DNA from: JACDDK01 sp038198445
GTDB lineage: Bacteria; Actinomycetota; Rubrobacteria; Rubrobacterales; Rubrobacteraceae
Reading direction: 5' to 3'
Assembly (NCBI GenBank): GCA_038198445.1
Contig: JBBPZZ010000089.1
Coordinates: 1-35,444 of the forward strand
DNA: 35,444 bases
Part shown: positions 8,301-16,011 of the stretch, piece after piece
Numbering within the stretch: the stretch's first letter is position 1
Layout: each line of letters starts with the position of its first letter
Program-made: the position numbers and the translations under genes
The notes under the pieces: generated by a model
What the model saw: only the letters and a program-made list of their open reading frames with translations
Database searches by the model: none
What the model was told of the DNA's origin: nothing

Positions 8301-10192
8301 TGGAAGATGTCTTTGATCTCATCGGTCTGGAACTGGTCTTGCGCGTCGTAGGTCAGACCGAAGTCGTAGATCCAGACGGACGGTGAGCCCGCGGGCTCCA
8401 CCTTGTGCGGACGTTCGTCGACCACTTCGACGCCCATATTCTCCAGCAACGGCAGGATGCCTGACAGCGAGACCTGATTTCCTATTTTGAACAGTTTGAA
8501 CTCAAGGAAGTCTTCCGGTTCTTCGAGGGGATGGTGGAGGCTCATACCTACATCGTCCTCTGATTCGAGAGCTTCGATCTTACGGATGTCCGCCACGGCC
8601 GTCCGGGCAAGGAAGCCGTCGCGGTAGCCGGGGGGGAAGGCCTCCCGGTATTTGCGGAAGAGGTTGGTCCCCCGTTCCTCGCCACACTGTTCGATCAGCG
8701 CGTCGTAGAGGTTGTCGGCCCAGGAGCGCGTCGCCTCCACGAGACGCGCCTCGATCCCGTCCGCGTCGTAGTCGGGCGACTCGCCCGGTTTCGTATAGAC
8801 GACGAAGTGCAGCCGCGCGAGCACGGATTCAGAGAGACGCACCTCGAACTCCGAGTTCTCCCCGTTGAAAGCCGTCTGCAAGATGTGCTGTATCCGCTCC
8901 CGGATGGCCGTGTTGTAGCGGTCGCGCGGCACGTAGACCAGGCACGAGAAGAAACGTCCAAAAACGTCGCGCCGCACGAAGAGGCGCGTGCGTTGGCGCT
9001 CCTGAAGGTGGAGTATGCCCATCGAGATCTCGAACAGTTCATCCTCGGAGATCTGGAAAAGCTCGTCGCGTGGATGGGTCTCCAGTATTTCCAGCAGGTC
9101 CTTCTCGTTGTGGCTACCCTCCGGGAAGCCCGCGCGTTCCAGCACCCTCCGCACCTTACGACGGACAATCGGGATCTCCAGCGCGCTCGAGCTGTAGGCG
9201 GTGAAGGTGTAGAGCCCGAGGAAACGTTTCTCGCCGATGACGTTTCCGGACTCGTCGAACCGCTTGATGCCCACGTAGTCGAGGTAGGAGGGACGATGCA
9301 CCGGCGAGCGCGAGTTAGCCTTTGTCAGGTTGAGGAGATGAGGGTCGCGGGCCTGCGCTCTCACCTCCGGCGGGAGCTTCGCGAAGCCCCGAGAGATCGG
9401 CTCGGAGCTTTGCTGGCGCAGTATGCCGAGCCCCGAGTCCGCGACGGCGCGAAGAACGTCCTCTTCATCCTCGGTGACCAGGTCGTACTCCCGGTAGCCC
9501 AGGAAAGTGAAGTGGTTGTCCTCGATCCACCCCAGAAACGCCCGGACTTCAGAGACTTCGTCCGGCTCACCAGGTATCGCCTCCTGGTCTATGTCCGAGC
9601 ATGTCTCCTTGACCTTTCCGCGCATCTCCGGCCAGTCCTCGACGGCCACGCGCACCTTTGCCAGCACGCGCTTCAGGTTATCGCGAAGCTCCTCCAACAC
9701 CTCCGGCTCCGTGTGCTGATCCACCTCGACGTGCATGACGGATTCGGAGGACGCGCCATCGTTTTCATCACCTGGTGTAAGTATGGCGACGAGCCGGCCT
9801 TCCTCGTCGCGCCGCACTTTTATTACGGCGTGGACCATGAGATGAATGGCGTAGCCGAGGCGGTTTAGCTCCATGCGTACCGAGTCCACGAGGAACGGCA
9901 TATCGTCGTTTACGGCTTCTATAACCGTGTGCGTCGATTGCCAGCCGTGCTCTTCGTGGCGCGGGTTGTACACGCGCACCTTCGCGTCGCCGGTTATCCT
10001 TTTCTGGGCCAGGCTCCAGTGTGAGAGGGCCGCGCCATAAAGGTCGATGGGAGTACGGCCGATCAGGTCTTCCTTCGCCACCCATCCGTAGTACTGCTGG
10101 ACGAACTCTTCGACTTGCGAGGCCTGACCCTCCGGTAACTGCTCCAAAATCCGCGAGCAAATGGTATCCATCAACTCAGTCTTGGTCGGCAT
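5366..10192 (-). CDS. NAD-specific glutamate dehydrogenase, large (~180 kDa) type
   Basis: This 1608-residue enzyme oxidatively deaminates glutamate to 2-oxoglutarate and ammonium with NAD+. It belongs to the GDH-180 family described in Streptomyces and Pseudomonas and is unrelated in size to the ~450-residue hexameric enzyme. A long N-terminal regulatory part includes ACT-like segments (for example the MPFLVDSVRMEL region). The catalytic core lies near residues 825-1150 and contains MVKNAVIVPVGAKGGFVVK, GGIRWSDR just before it, and the Rossmann-side GIGDMSGDVFGNG. The ATG at 10192 follows AGAGGAG with about 8 bases spacing. The gene converges on the proline operon: transporter, PRODH, P5CDH and this enzyme make a complete proline-to-2-oxoglutarate route. 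The very long antisense reading frames across it are shadows. Confidence 0.96.
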   Translation of the reverse strand: MPTKTELMDTICSRILEQLPEGQASQVEEFVQQYYGWVAKEDLIGRTPIDLYGAALSHWSLAQKRITGDAKVRVYNPRHEEHGWQSTHTVIEAVNDDMPFLVDSVRMELNRLGYAIHLMVHAVIKVRRDEEGRLVAILTPGDENDGASSESVMHVEVDQHTEPEVLEELRDNLKRVLAKVRVAVEDWPEMRGKVKETCSDIDQEAIPGEPDEVSEVRAFLGWIEDNHFTFLGYREYDLVTEDEEDVLRAVADSGLGILRQQSSEPISRGFAKLPPEVRAQARDPHLLNLTKANSRSPVHRPSYLDYVGIKRFDESGNVIGEKRFLGLYTFTAYSSSALEIPIVRRKVRRVLERAGFPEGSHNEKDLLEILETHPRDELFQISEDELFEISMGILHLQERQRTRLFVRRDVFGRFFSCLVYVPRDRYNTAIRERIQHILQTAFNGENSEFEVRLSESVLARLHFVVYTKPGESPDYDADGIEARLVEATRSWADNLYDALIEQCGEERGTNLFRKYREAFPPGYRDGFLARTAVADIRKIEALESEDDVGMSLHHPLEEPEDFLEFKLFKIGNQVSLSGILPLLENMGVEVVDERPHKVEPAGSPSVWIYDFGLTYDAQDQFQTDEIKDIFQDAFARAWRGLVENDGFNRLVLRAGLTWREASILRAYSRYLRQTSITFSQTYIEETLVENPQIARLLVDLFKTRFEPGRQTQAESETERLKEEIEAALDEVASLDQDRILRSFLNVTLATLRTNYYQGGQDEEPKPYISFKLDSQRVPELPLPRPMVEIFVYSPRTEGVHLRGGMVARGGIRWSDRREDFRTEVLGLMKAQMVKNAVIVPVGAKGGFVVKQPPRTGGREALMEEVVACYRTLIHGMLDITDNLADDGPVPPPDVVRYDGDDTYLVVAADKGTATFSDIANGISEDYGFWLGDAFASGGSTGYDHKKMGITARGAWESVRRHFRDLDLDTQNEDFTVVGIGDMSGDVFGNGVLLSRHIKLVAAFNHLHIFLDPNPNPEASFEERERLFKLPRSSWTDYDESLISEGGGIYERTAKSLPISPQVREMLEIEAEALTPNELISELLKAPVDLLWNGGIGTYVKSSEETNAEVGDKANDALRVDGKELRCRVVGEGGNLGFTQLGRIEYALGGGRINTDAIDNSAGVDCSDHEVNIKVLVDSVVADGEMTGKQRNRLLKEMTEEVGQLVLRDNYLQTQALGNAIVQSAPMVDVHARYIHSLEAAGNLVREIEFLPDDETLAERKTNGQGLTAPEFAVLLAYTKITLYDRLLDSDVPEDPYLSHELERYFPAPLRERFGEQMKEHRLQREITATQVTNSIVNRAGTSFVFRMEEETGAAASQIARAYTAAREIFDLRDLWAAIEAIDNQVSTGTQTEMLLSARKLAERASRWLLRHRRPRLDIAETVSYFSEGAKHLSEHLPEIVLDSQREALEQKKEKLVRAGVPEDLATRAAGLDQLFSALDIVDIASTTNHPVATVASVYFTLGDRLHLHWLRDRVEALPRRDRWQTLARAALRDDLYSLQAELASGVIQNGDSQRDVPEQIETWISENKDPAERAVQVLSDVNSTGIFDLSTLSVAVREVRNLVNATVE

Positions 10193-10286
10193 CTAAGCAC
10201 TCCTCTGGTAGACCCTGTCCCACCATGATTGTAGGTAACCCCACGATGCCGCGCCATATTAAACGGGCCTTCGTAAAACCTGTAGA

Positions 10287-11663
10287 TCACTCCGAAACTC
10301 TGATGCCTTCGGTCTCGCGCTCGAACTTCCCGGAGAGGACGGTGGCGGCCTGTATGACGGGACTCAAAACCGGGCCGTAGGGTGGAGAATACGCGAGGTC
10401 TATGTTCACGAGGTCCGGGTACGAGAGCTTTCCCCAGATCGCCGCGGCGCAGACGTCCACCAGCTTGTCCGCTCCCGACCCCGCGCCCTCGGCCCCGATG
10501 AGCCGACCGGACGCCCTGTCCGCGATGAGCTTGAGATAGACTTTCGCCACGCCGGGGTAGTAGCCGGCCCGGTCTTTCGCCTCCACGTCGGCGCTTATGG
10601 TCTCGAAACCCGCCGCTTCCGCCTCTTTTCCCGAGAGTCCAGTCTTCGCCACGCCCAGGCCGAAGACTTTGAAGATGCCGGTTCCCAGGACTCCGGGGAA
10701 CTCCAACCTGTCTTCTCCGGTTGCCGCGTTGGTACCGGCGACACGGCCCATCTGGTTGGCGGTGTCGCCCAGAGGCGCCCACACCGGCTCTCCGCTCGCC
10801 AGGTTTATCGTCTCCACGCAGTCTCCGGCGGCCCAGACCTCGGGAAGGTTGGTCTTCATGTGACGGTCCACCCGAACGGCGCCCGTGGCTCCGATCTCCA
10901 CCCCGGCCCTTTCGGCCAGGTCCACGCACGGTTTTACACCGACCCCAACGATCACGAGGTCCGTATCCAGTTCCTTATCACCGAACCTCACGCCCCTCAC
11001 ACGCCCCTCGCCGGTGAACTTCTCGACCATCTCGCCGGTATAGACGCCGACGCCATGCTCTCCGAGCTCGGCCTCGACCCTCTCGGAGACCTCCATGCCA
11101 TAGGCCAGGGCGACCCGGTCCGCGCCTTCTACCAGCGAGACCTCCATCCCGAGGGCGCACAGGTTCTCGGCCAGCTCCAGCCCGATGTACCCGCCGCCGA
11201 TAATGGTAGCTTTCCGTGGCGAGTGCTCGTCTACGTACCTCTGGATGTCGTCGTAGTCCGTCAGGAAACGGAGCTTGAAGACGCCGTCTAGTTCCGCGCC
11301 GGGAATGGGCGGCAGGACGGCCCGCGCGCCGGTGGCGATAACGAGCCGGTCGTAAGAATCTTCAAAGACCTCCTCCGAGGCGAGGTCTCTCACGGTGAGC
11401 TTCTTGTTCTGGTGATCTATATCTTCGACGCGATGGTTGGTTAGAGCCTCGATGCCGCTTTCGGAGAACTCCCGCGGGGTGCGGGCCACCAGCCGCTCTC
11501 GGGCATTCACGACGCCGGAGAGGAGGTAGGGGAGGCCGCACTCGCTGATGGAAGTCTCCGGTTCCGCCTGGTAGAGCGTGATCTCCGCATCCGGGTTCAC
11601 CCGGCGCGCTCTCGAAGCCGCCTTCGTACCCGCCGCCACGCCGCCTACGATCACCAGTCGCAT
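10287..11663 (-). CDS. FAD-dependent pyridine nucleotide-disulfide oxidoreductase, CoA-disulfide reductase-like
   Basis: A 458-residue flavoprotein of the CoA-disulfide reductase / NADH oxidase branch. It probably reduces CoA-disulfide, polysulfide or oxygen using NAD(P)H in the cytosol. The N-terminus has the FAD fold VIVGGVAAGTKAASRARR, and Cys42 in SISECGLPYLLSG is the single redox cysteine typical of this branch. The NAD(P) fold is at TIIGGGYIGLELAE, the second FAD motif at VWAAGDCVE, and the C-terminal dimer region contains NIDLAYSPPYGPV, whose tyrosines act in CoADR. There is no C-terminal rhodanese domain. I choose the ATG at 11663 with AAAGGAA 6-7 bases upstream; an in-frame GTG two codons earlier has a worse position. 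It lies between sodA and the glutamate dehydrogenase, suggesting a redox-stress role. NADH oxidase or S0 reductase are alternatives. Confidence 0.88.
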   Translation of the reverse strand: MRLVIVGGVAAGTKAASRARRVNPDAEITLYQAEPETSISECGLPYLLSGVVNARERLVARTPREFSESGIEALTNHRVEDIDHQNKKLTVRDLASEEVFEDSYDRLVIATGARAVLPPIPGAELDGVFKLRFLTDYDDIQRYVDEHSPRKATIIGGGYIGLELAENLCALGMEVSLVEGADRVALAYGMEVSERVEAELGEHGVGVYTGEMVEKFTGEGRVRGVRFGDKELDTDLVIVGVGVKPCVDLAERAGVEIGATGAVRVDRHMKTNLPEVWAAGDCVETINLASGEPVWAPLGDTANQMGRVAGTNAATGEDRLEFPGVLGTGIFKVFGLGVAKTGLSGKEAEAAGFETISADVEAKDRAGYYPGVAKVYLKLIADRASGRLIGAEGAGSGADKLVDVCAAAIWGKLSYPDLVNIDLAYSPPYGPVLSPVIQAATVLSGKFERETEGIRVSE

Positions 11664-11771
11664 GAGCACTTCCTTTTTCGATTGTCAACCCGGCCTCTAT
11701 CTACCTTAGTCTAATGCCAAATCCCTGATCGGTAAGTGCTTGACGTCATCACTATTTTTCGAAACGCGACG

Positions 11772-11806
11772 AAAAATCCGCCCCCGGAAGAAAGTCCGGG
11801 GACGGA
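11772..11806 (-). terminator. Rho-independent terminator of sodA
   Basis: On the - strand a 12-bp stem (one G-U pair) formed by 11795-11806 and 11777-11788 with a 6-base loop is followed directly by TTTTT (11776-11772). It sits 26 bases past the sodA stop. The geometry is a textbook intrinsic terminator and separates sodA from the downstream flavoprotein gene. Confidence 0.85.
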
Positions 11807-11832
11807 GTAAGACGGTTGATTGTATGGCGCTC

Positions 11833-12462
11833 TCAGGCGGATTTGGCGGCCTGGTAGCGGCGCTCGGCCTCGTCCCAGTTCACCACGTCCCACCAGGCGT
11901 TTATGTAGTCGGGGCGTCGGTTCTGGTAGTTGAGGTAGTAGGCGTGCTCCCAGACGTCCAGCCCGATGACCGGCGTCTTGCCCTCCATTAGCGGGGAGTC
12001 CTGGTTGGGAGTGGTCTCTATGCTAAGAGAGCCGTCAGAGTTGGCGATGAGCCAGGCCCAGCCGGAGCCGAAGATAGCGCCCGGCGCCGCGGCCGCCGAC
12101 CACTGTTCCTTGAGCTGGTCGAAAGAGCCGAAAGACGAGTCTATGGCGGCGCCGAGGTCTCCGCTCGGCTGTCCGCCACCCTGGCCGCTCGGACCCATGA
12201 TCTGCCAGAACATCGAGTGGTTGGAGTGCCCGCCGCCGTTGTTCCTGACCGCCGTGCGGATGTCCTCGGGGAGGCTATCTATGTTCGCAAGAAGCTCTTC
12301 GAGGTTGCCGGGGTCGGCGTCCGGGTGCTTCTCCAGGGCGGCGTTGAGGTTGGTGACGTAGGTGTTGTGGTGCTTCTCGTGGTGGAGGTGCATCGTCTGT
12401 TCGTCGATGGTCGGCTCCAGCGCGTTGTAGTCGTACGGCAAAGACGGTAGCTCGTAAGCCAC
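11833..12462 (-). CDS. sodA: Superoxide dismutase, Mn/Fe family (Mn-type residues)
   Basis: This cytosolic enzyme dismutates superoxide to H2O2 and O2. The 209-residue protein has the complete ligand set: His27 (HLHHEKHH), His82 (GGHSNHSMFW), and Asp169 and His173 (DVWEHAYYLNYQNRR). Gly77 at the position where Fe-enzymes have Gln, together with Gln154 in TTPNQDSPL, points to the Mn-type; the GQGGGQPSG insert is also typical of Mn-SODs. The start codon is GTG (12462) behind GAGAGGAG. A possible -10 box lies 37 bases upstream and a strong terminator follows the gene, so it is probably monocistronic. It is divergent from the LOV phosphatase gene. Confidence 0.95.
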   Translation of the reverse strand: MAYELPSLPYDYNALEPTIDEQTMHLHHEKHHNTYVTNLNAALEKHPDADPGNLEELLANIDSLPEDIRTAVRNNGGGHSNHSMFWQIMGPSGQGGGQPSGDLGAAIDSSFGSFDQLKEQWSAAAAPGAIFGSGWAWLIANSDGSLSIETTPNQDSPLMEGKTPVIGLDVWEHAYYLNYQNRRPDYINAWWDVVNWDEAERRYQAAKSA

Positions 12463-12498
12463 GGTTCTCTCCTCTCATAGCTCTACAATACCAATGCT

Positions 12499-12504
12499 AC
12501 TATA
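12499..12504 (-). promoter_or_regulatory. Candidate -10 box for sodA
   Basis: On the - strand TATAGT lies 37 bases upstream of the sodA start. No good -35 is visible at 16-18 bases, so an activator or another sigma factor may be involved. Only the -10 is supported. Confidence 0.35.
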
Positions 12505-12619
12505 CCCTGAAATCCGGTAAATTAACGATAAAGGATTGAATAACGGGCGTCTACACTGTAAGCATTCGCGGACAGAGCCTGTAGAATACACAGGATGGAG
12601 ACTACGTCACCAGAGGCTC

Positions 12620-14725
12620 GTGGCGGCGCGGCGCGCGTCTGATGAGATGCGCCGCCTTTTAGACCGGGCGGTGACGGCCGCCAGCGCGAACGGCGTTGTC
12701 ATCACCGATCCCAGGCTGCCGGACAACCCCATCGTCTATACCAACCCGGCTTTCGAGAGGATCTCCGGCTACGGGGCGGAAGAAGTACGTGGGCGCAACT
12801 GCCGCTTCTTGCAAGATGGCGAAAAGGACCAACCGCAGCTCGGGGAGTTGCGGGCGGCGATCCGGGAGGAGCGAGATTGCCGGGTAGTCCTCCGGAACTA
12901 CCGCAAGGACGGGACACTCTTCTGGAACGAGCTTTACGTATCTCCCGTCCACGACGAAGACGGACGGCTGACCAACTTCGTCGGGGTGCAGAACGACATC
13001 ACCGAACGCAAGCGCGTCGAAGAGGCGCTGAGCGAGAGCGAGGAGCGCTTCCGGGCCACCTTCGAGCACGCCGCCGTCGGGGCCGCGCAGGTGGCGATTG
13101 ATGGACGGTGGCTGCGGGTGAACCGCAAGCTCTGCGAGATCCTGGGTTATACCGAGGAGGAGCTTCTCCAGAAGACCTTCCAGGAGGTCAACCATCCCGA
13201 GGACCTGGAAGAGGGACTCTCCTGGGTGCGGCGGGTGCTTGAGGGCGATGTGCAGACCTACTCGATAGAGAAGCGCTACATCAGGAAAGACGGTTCAGAG
13301 GTGTGGACCAACCTCACCGTGTCGCTGGTGCGGGAGGCCTCCGGCGAGCCGAAGTACTTTATCGCCCTGATCGAGGACATCAACCAGCGTAAAAAAACGG
13401 AGGAGGAGCGGGATCTCTTGCTGGTAAGGGAGCGACTCGCCCGCGCCGAGGCCGTAAAGGCGCGCCGTCGTCTGGATCTGCTCGCCAAATCCGGCTCCGT
13501 ACTCTCCGCCTCGCTCGACTACGAGGTGACGCTAGAGGCGATTACGCGTCTCGTCGTCCCGGACCTCGCGGATTGGTGTTTGGTGGACATTTTGGAGGAG
13601 GACGGCTACATACACCAGCTCGCCTCCACCCACGCGGAAGAAGCGAAAGAAACGCTGCTGCGGGAGCTCAAGGAGCACCGGCGGTTTGGGGAGGATGACG
13701 CTGGCAGCACCGCAGAGGTTCTTCGCACCGGAAAGTCCGTTTTGGTGAGCGAGGTTCAGCAGTCGCTCTTGGCCGAGGGAGCCGATGAGGATCACCTGAA
13801 AATACTGCGCGAGTTGGGAATATGCTCGGTCATCAGCGTGCCGCTACTGGCGCGGGCGAAGACGCTTGGCGCGATCACACTGGTCTCCTCCAACCCCGGC
13901 CGCCGCTACGACGAGGAAGACCGCGCGCTAGCTGAGAACCTCGCTTACCGCTGCGCCCTGGCGATGGACAACGCCCGGCTCCATCGTGACAGGACCAACA
14001 TCGCCCGCGCCTTCCAGAGCAGCCTCCTGCCGCCGCACCCGCCCGAGATCCCAGGTGTCGAAGTCGGGGCGGAGTACCTGCCGCTGGGGGAGGAGACGGA
14101 GGTCGGGGGAGACTTCTACGACCTCATAGACACCCGCTACGACGGCTGGGTATGCACTATAGGGGACGTCCGCGGCAAAGGCCCGGAGGCCGCGGCGGTG
14201 ACGGCGCTCGCCCGGTACACCATGCGGACCGTTATCCTGGACAGGGACAAACCGTCCGAGGTACTCGGCGTCCTAAACGAGGCGATGCTCCGCCAACTAC
14301 CGAACGACCGGTTCTGCACCGTCGCCTGCGCGCGCCTGGAGCCGCAAGACGACTCGCCCGGCGTAGGCGTTACCGTGGCCCGCGCCGGGCATCCGCCGCC
14401 GCTTCTCCTGCGCGCCGCCGGCTCGATAGAGGAGGTAGGCTGTCCTGGAAAGGCTCTCGGCGTCTTCCCCGACGCCGAACTCATCGACGCGCGGTTGCGT
14501 CTCATGGCCGGGGATTCCCTCGTCCTCTACACCGACGGCATCACCGAGGCGCGTTCTCCTGATGGCTCGTTCTTTGGCGAGGAGAGGCTGCGGTCCCTGT
14601 TGAGGTCCTGCGCGGGTCTCGGAGCGCCCGCCATCGCCGAGAAGCTAAAGAAGGTGGTCCTGGAGTTCCAGGAAGGCTATCCGCACGACGACCTCGCCGT
14701 CCTGGTCCTGCGGGCGAAGGGTTAA
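12620..14725 (+). CDS. LOV-PAS-GAF-SpoIIE phosphatase (putative blue-light receptor)
   Basis: A four-domain signalling protein of 701 residues from the chosen start. Domain 1 (about 14-125) is a LOV flavin photosensor, with GRNCRFLQ and the photoactive Cys61, flavin-contact Asn residues in NYRKDGTLFWNE, and the final-strand Gln in FVGVQNDITERK. Domain 2 (144-258) is a PAS domain, followed by a short helical linker and a GAF domain (about 284-457). The C-terminal SpoIIE/PPM phosphatase (460-701) keeps its metal aspartates: GGDFYD (D498, D501), GDVRGKG (D516), YTDGITEA (D639) and HDDLAVL (D690-D691). Such proteins usually dephosphorylate anti-sigma-factor antagonists; no STAS or anti-sigma gene is next to it. 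The frame is open to a TTG at 12536, and an ATG at 12647 is also possible. GTG 12620 has AGAGG just before it, and a TAGAAT -10-like box at 12582-12587 favours a start here or later. Confidence 0.93.
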   Translation: MAARRASDEMRRLLDRAVTAASANGVVITDPRLPDNPIVYTNPAFERISGYGAEEVRGRNCRFLQDGEKDQPQLGELRAAIREERDCRVVLRNYRKDGTLFWNELYVSPVHDEDGRLTNFVGVQNDITERKRVEEALSESEERFRATFEHAAVGAAQVAIDGRWLRVNRKLCEILGYTEEELLQKTFQEVNHPEDLEEGLSWVRRVLEGDVQTYSIEKRYIRKDGSEVWTNLTVSLVREASGEPKYFIALIEDINQRKKTEEERDLLLVRERLARAEAVKARRRLDLLAKSGSVLSASLDYEVTLEAITRLVVPDLADWCLVDILEEDGYIHQLASTHAEEAKETLLRELKEHRRFGEDDAGSTAEVLRTGKSVLVSEVQQSLLAEGADEDHLKILRELGICSVISVPLLARAKTLGAITLVSSNPGRRYDEEDRALAENLAYRCALAMDNARLHRDRTNIARAFQSSLLPPHPPEIPGVEVGAEYLPLGEETEVGGDFYDLIDTRYDGWVCTIGDVRGKGPEAAAVTALARYTMRTVILDRDKPSEVLGVLNEAMLRQLPNDRFCTVACARLEPQDDSPGVGVTVARAGHPPPLLLRAAGSIEEVGCPGKALGVFPDAELIDARLRLMAGDSLVLYTDGITEARSPDGSFFGEERLRSLLRSCAGLGAPAIAEKLKKVVLEFQEGYPHDDLAVLVLRAKG

Positions 14726-14743
14726 GGGAACCCCCTCGGACGG

Positions 14744-15961
14744 TCAGCGGGCTTTCCGGACGCGCGTTCGCAGCGCGAGTGCGATCAATCCGATAGCGGC
14801 GCACCCGGCGGCGATTATCTGGACCGTCCAGATCAGAGCTGGCATTCGAGCCTGTAGCAGCGTCCCCGCTACGATGGGACTCATTCCGTAGGAGAGACTG
14901 AAACAGGTCCCGAAGAGGGCGAGGTAGGTTCCGCGTAGCTTTACGGGGGCGAGGTCCGCCGCGAGGGAGTTGCCCGCGACGTCCAGGACCATCTCGGCCA
15001 GCGTGAAGAACCCGGCGAACGCCACCAGGATGCCCAGAAAGGACTCCGTGAGGAGCAGCGTCGTCGCGGAGGCGGCGAAGAGGGCCGCTCCCGCGAGGAG
15101 CGCCGCTATCTTCGAGGTCCGGTCTATGAGGTAGGAGATGGGAATCTGAAACAGTATGACCATCAGACCGTTCGCGCCGAGAAACACCCCGATACGGCCG
15201 TCCGGCACGCCCACGAAGTTCTTGGCGTAGACCGGGAGCGCCTGCCAGTCCTGGGTAAATATGTAGAACAGCAGCACCCCCGAGGCAAGCAGGACCACGA
15301 GCGACCTGTCCGAGAGCGCCTCGCCGAGCCCCGAGAACGGTCTACCACCAGGCGCGGAACCTCTCGCAACCGGCAGCGACTCCTTTACCCCAACGGCGAT
15401 GCAGAGCATCACGACCGTCGCGAGAATCGCCGTGCCCGTGAATAGCTGAGGATAGATGCGGGCGGAGCTTCCCGCCGCCGCCGAGACGAAGCCGGCGACC
15501 ATCGGGCCAAGCGCCCATCCCACGTTCCCACCCACCCGCACGAGCCCGTAGGCGCGAGAGCGCCTCTCCGGCGGCGTCACGTCCGCGACCATCGCGTTCC
15601 GGGCCGCGTCGAACATCGTGGAGCCGAACAGGCCCGCCGCCACCGAGACCGTTAGATATCCGGCCAAGCCCTCCACATGGGCGAATGCGAGGAAAGTCGC
15701 GGCGGCTCCCGACAGCGAGACAAGCATCACGGGTTTGCGTCCGTAGCGGTCGGTCAGGGAACCGGAGGCAAGACCGGAGGCCACGCTCGCCGCCGCCAGG
15801 CACGCCAGCCCTACTCCGACCAGCGAGAGCGGTATGCCGAGTATGTTGTGAAAGTAGATCGCCGAGAACGGATAGTACAGTCCCTGGCCGAAACGGAATA
15901 CGAGCATCGCGCCCAGCAGAAACCAGACCCGCCGGTCGAAACCGACGATACTCTCTCGCAT
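14744..15961 (-). CDS. Major facilitator superfamily transporter
   Basis: A 405-residue, 12-helix permease of the DHA1-like drug/metabolite exporter type. The loop 2-3 signature GSLTDRYGRKPVML and the DVTPPERRSRAYGL segment typical of efflux-type MFS proteins are present; the substrate cannot be told from sequence. The ATG at 15961 leaves the normal short N-terminus (DRRVWFLLG is the start of TM1), but GGAGG is immediately adjacent to it, too close to act. The in-frame ATG at 15988 is the alternative, giving 414 residues. Its stop lies only 18 bases from that of the converging LOV phosphatase, and it is divergent from the amidase gene 50 bases away. Confidence 0.88.
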   Translation of the reverse strand: MRESIVGFDRRVWFLLGAMLVFRFGQGLYYPFSAIYFHNILGIPLSLVGVGLACLAAASVASGLASGSLTDRYGRKPVMLVSLSGAAATFLAFAHVEGLAGYLTVSVAAGLFGSTMFDAARNAMVADVTPPERRSRAYGLVRVGGNVGWALGPMVAGFVSAAAGSSARIYPQLFTGTAILATVVMLCIAVGVKESLPVARGSAPGGRPFSGLGEALSDRSLVVLLASGVLLFYIFTQDWQALPVYAKNFVGVPDGRIGVFLGANGLMVILFQIPISYLIDRTSKIAALLAGAALFAASATTLLLTESFLGILVAFAGFFTLAEMVLDVAGNSLAADLAPVKLRGTYLALFGTCFSLSYGMSPIVAGTLLQARMPALIWTVQIIAAGCAAIGLIALALRTRVRKAR

Positions 15962-16011
15962 CCTCCGCAACACCCGGCAATCATACATGCAACGAGCCCC
16001 GAGGCTGTAAG

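Noticed and set aside
8807..9868. Long + strand frame (353 codons) inside the glutamate dehydrogenase gene
   Set aside because: It is the mirror of a well-conserved gene, with no motif or ribosome site of its own.
11683..11688. TTGACA as a -35 for the CoA-disulfide-reductase-like gene
   Set aside because: A 17-base spacer would put the -10 on the start codon, and no -10-like sequence is there; probably chance.
11741..11748. Palindrome TGACGTCA in the gap before the flavoprotein gene
   Set aside because: Only 8 bases long, it does not extend outward and no second copy was noticed; too little evidence for an operator.
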